Part shown: positions 13,719-14,324 of the stretch, in pieces
How the letters are laid out: the number at the start of each line of letters is the position of its first letter
How positions within the stretch are numbered: position 1 is the stretch's first letter
DNA from: Methyloceanibacter sp.
Lineage (GTDB): Bacteria > Pseudomonadota > Alphaproteobacteria > Rhizobiales > Methyloligellaceae
Length of the DNA: 14,324 bases
Direction of reading: 5' to 3'
Assembly (NCBI GenBank): GCA_016649675.1
Contig: JAENXG010000036.1
Coordinates: 1 to 14,324, forward strand
The notes under the pieces: generated by a model
What the model saw: only the letters and a program-made list of their open reading frames with translations
The model's database searches: none
Told to the model about the DNA's origin: nothing
Translations under genes and position numbers: made by a program

Positions 13719-14324
13719 TCACACCCTTATCTCCATCCCATCATAGGAGACCTCCCATCCGGCGGCCTCCACAGCCGCACGCTCGCGCGAGCCTTTGCGC
13801 AAGGCCGGATTGGAATTGTTGACGTGAATGAAGATCTTGCGGGCGACGTTAAGGGGACTGAACTGCTCGACGCTACCGTCCCGTCCCGACATGTTCATAT
13901 GGCCTATGCGCTCGCCCGTCTTGTCGAGGAGGCCTTGGGCGATCATCTCGTCATTGGTGTAGAGCGTGCCGTCGAAGAAGATGAGGGGCGCATCCTTGAG
14001 CCGCGCGCGGAGCTTGTCGTCGAGCCTGGCGCAACCCGGGATGAAGAAGAAGTGGCGCCCGCTTGCCGCATCGGTGACCTTCAAGCCGACCGTGTCCCCT
14101 TCCTGCGTACCGAAACCCGCGCCCGCCTCTTCATTTTCGAGATAAAGCGGGATCTTGCCCGGCACGGGAAATGCCTCGACCGTAATGCCGACAGGGCCCG
14201 AGGGTCCTTCGACCGCAAACGGCCGCCCAAGCTCCATAGTGACTCGCTTGACCAGCCGGGAATCGAGCACATCGAAAATGCTGTTGGAGGCAAGAACGCC
14301 GAGCACCCGGGCGCTGCCATAGAC
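13719..14324 (-). CDS. pqqB: PqqB, PQQ biosynthesis protein (partial, N-terminus beyond the window)
   Basis: PqqB has a metallo-beta-lactamase fold and acts in pyrroloquinoline quinone synthesis; it has been described as an iron-dependent hydroxylase of the tyrosine part of the processed PqqA dipeptide. About 201 C-terminal residues are present and the frame runs open through the window edge, so roughly the first 100 residues with the main metal ligands are missing. The visible part has VYGSARVLGVLASNSIFDVLD, GRHFFFIPGCARLDD, LIFFDGTLYTNDEMI, IGHMNMSGRDGSVEQF and the strongly diagnostic ARKIFIHVNNSNPAL and AAGWEVSYDGMEI near the end. An internal GTG at 14304 is not the start, because homology continues upstream of it. 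pqqA, if present, should lie just beyond the right edge. Confidence 0.94.
   Translation of the reverse strand, partial: VYGSARVLGVLASNSIFDVLDSRLVKRVTMELGRPFAVEGPSGPVGITVEAFPVPGKIPLYLENEEAGAGFGTQEGDTVGLKVTDAASGRHFFFIPGCARLDDKLRARLKDAPLIFFDGTLYTNDEMIAQGLLDKTGERIGHMNMSGRDGSVEQFSPLNVARKIFIHVNNSNPALRKGSRERAAVEAAGWEVSYDGMEIRV

Overview
The window is GC-rich and every base lies in or next to a gene. The cassette type, the SOS operator form (GAAC-N7-GAAC) and the mix of genes point to an alphaproteobacterium, most likely of the Hyphomicrobiales (Rhizobiales). The order-level call is an inference from gene content and operator type, not from a marker gene.

Region 1 (1-6138, + strand) is a complete SOS mutasome operon, imuA-imuB-dnaE2. 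It follows a perfect LexA operator at 14-28 and has an 86-bp gene overlap and a 10-bp gap, so it reads as one transcript. ImuA (RecA-like), ImuB (a Y-family polymerase without catalytic residues) and DnaE2 (a C-family error-prone polymerase) act together in damage-induced mutagenesis. The striking feature is that all three genes carry GC-rich palindromic repeats inside the reading frame. These repeats add roughly 80, 30 and 40 residues without breaking the frame. Related repeats fill the gap after dnaE2 as an inverted pair (6168-6322). They look like one family of small palindromic elements that tolerates insertion into protein genes, analogous to the Rickettsia palindromic elements.

Region 2 (6351-10731, + strand) is a tightly packed ggt-thiO-thiS-thiG-thiE cluster: a secreted gamma-glutamyltransferase, then the thiazole-forming branch of thiamine synthesis and thiamine phosphate synthase. 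Junctions overlap by 1, 23 and 1 bp, followed by a 29-bp gap. thiC, thiD and thiF are not in the window, and I see no TPP riboswitch.

Region 3 (10817-11788, + strand) is a stand-alone CHAD-domain protein (polyphosphate-binding family). It converges, with 3 bp between the stop codons, on region 4.

Region 4 (11792-14324, - strand) is pqqB (cut by the window edge, N-terminus missing) followed after 4 bp by an asparagine synthetase-type amidotransferase. PQQ synthesis implies periplasmic quinoprotein dehydrogenases elsewhere in the genome.

No gene-free stretch exceeds 300 bp. The longest is 6139-6350, filled by the repeat pair. The other notable gap, 10732-10816, holds no recognisable signal apart from the ribosome binding site of the CHAD gene. 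I see no tRNA, rRNA, CRISPR array, insertion sequence or integrase.
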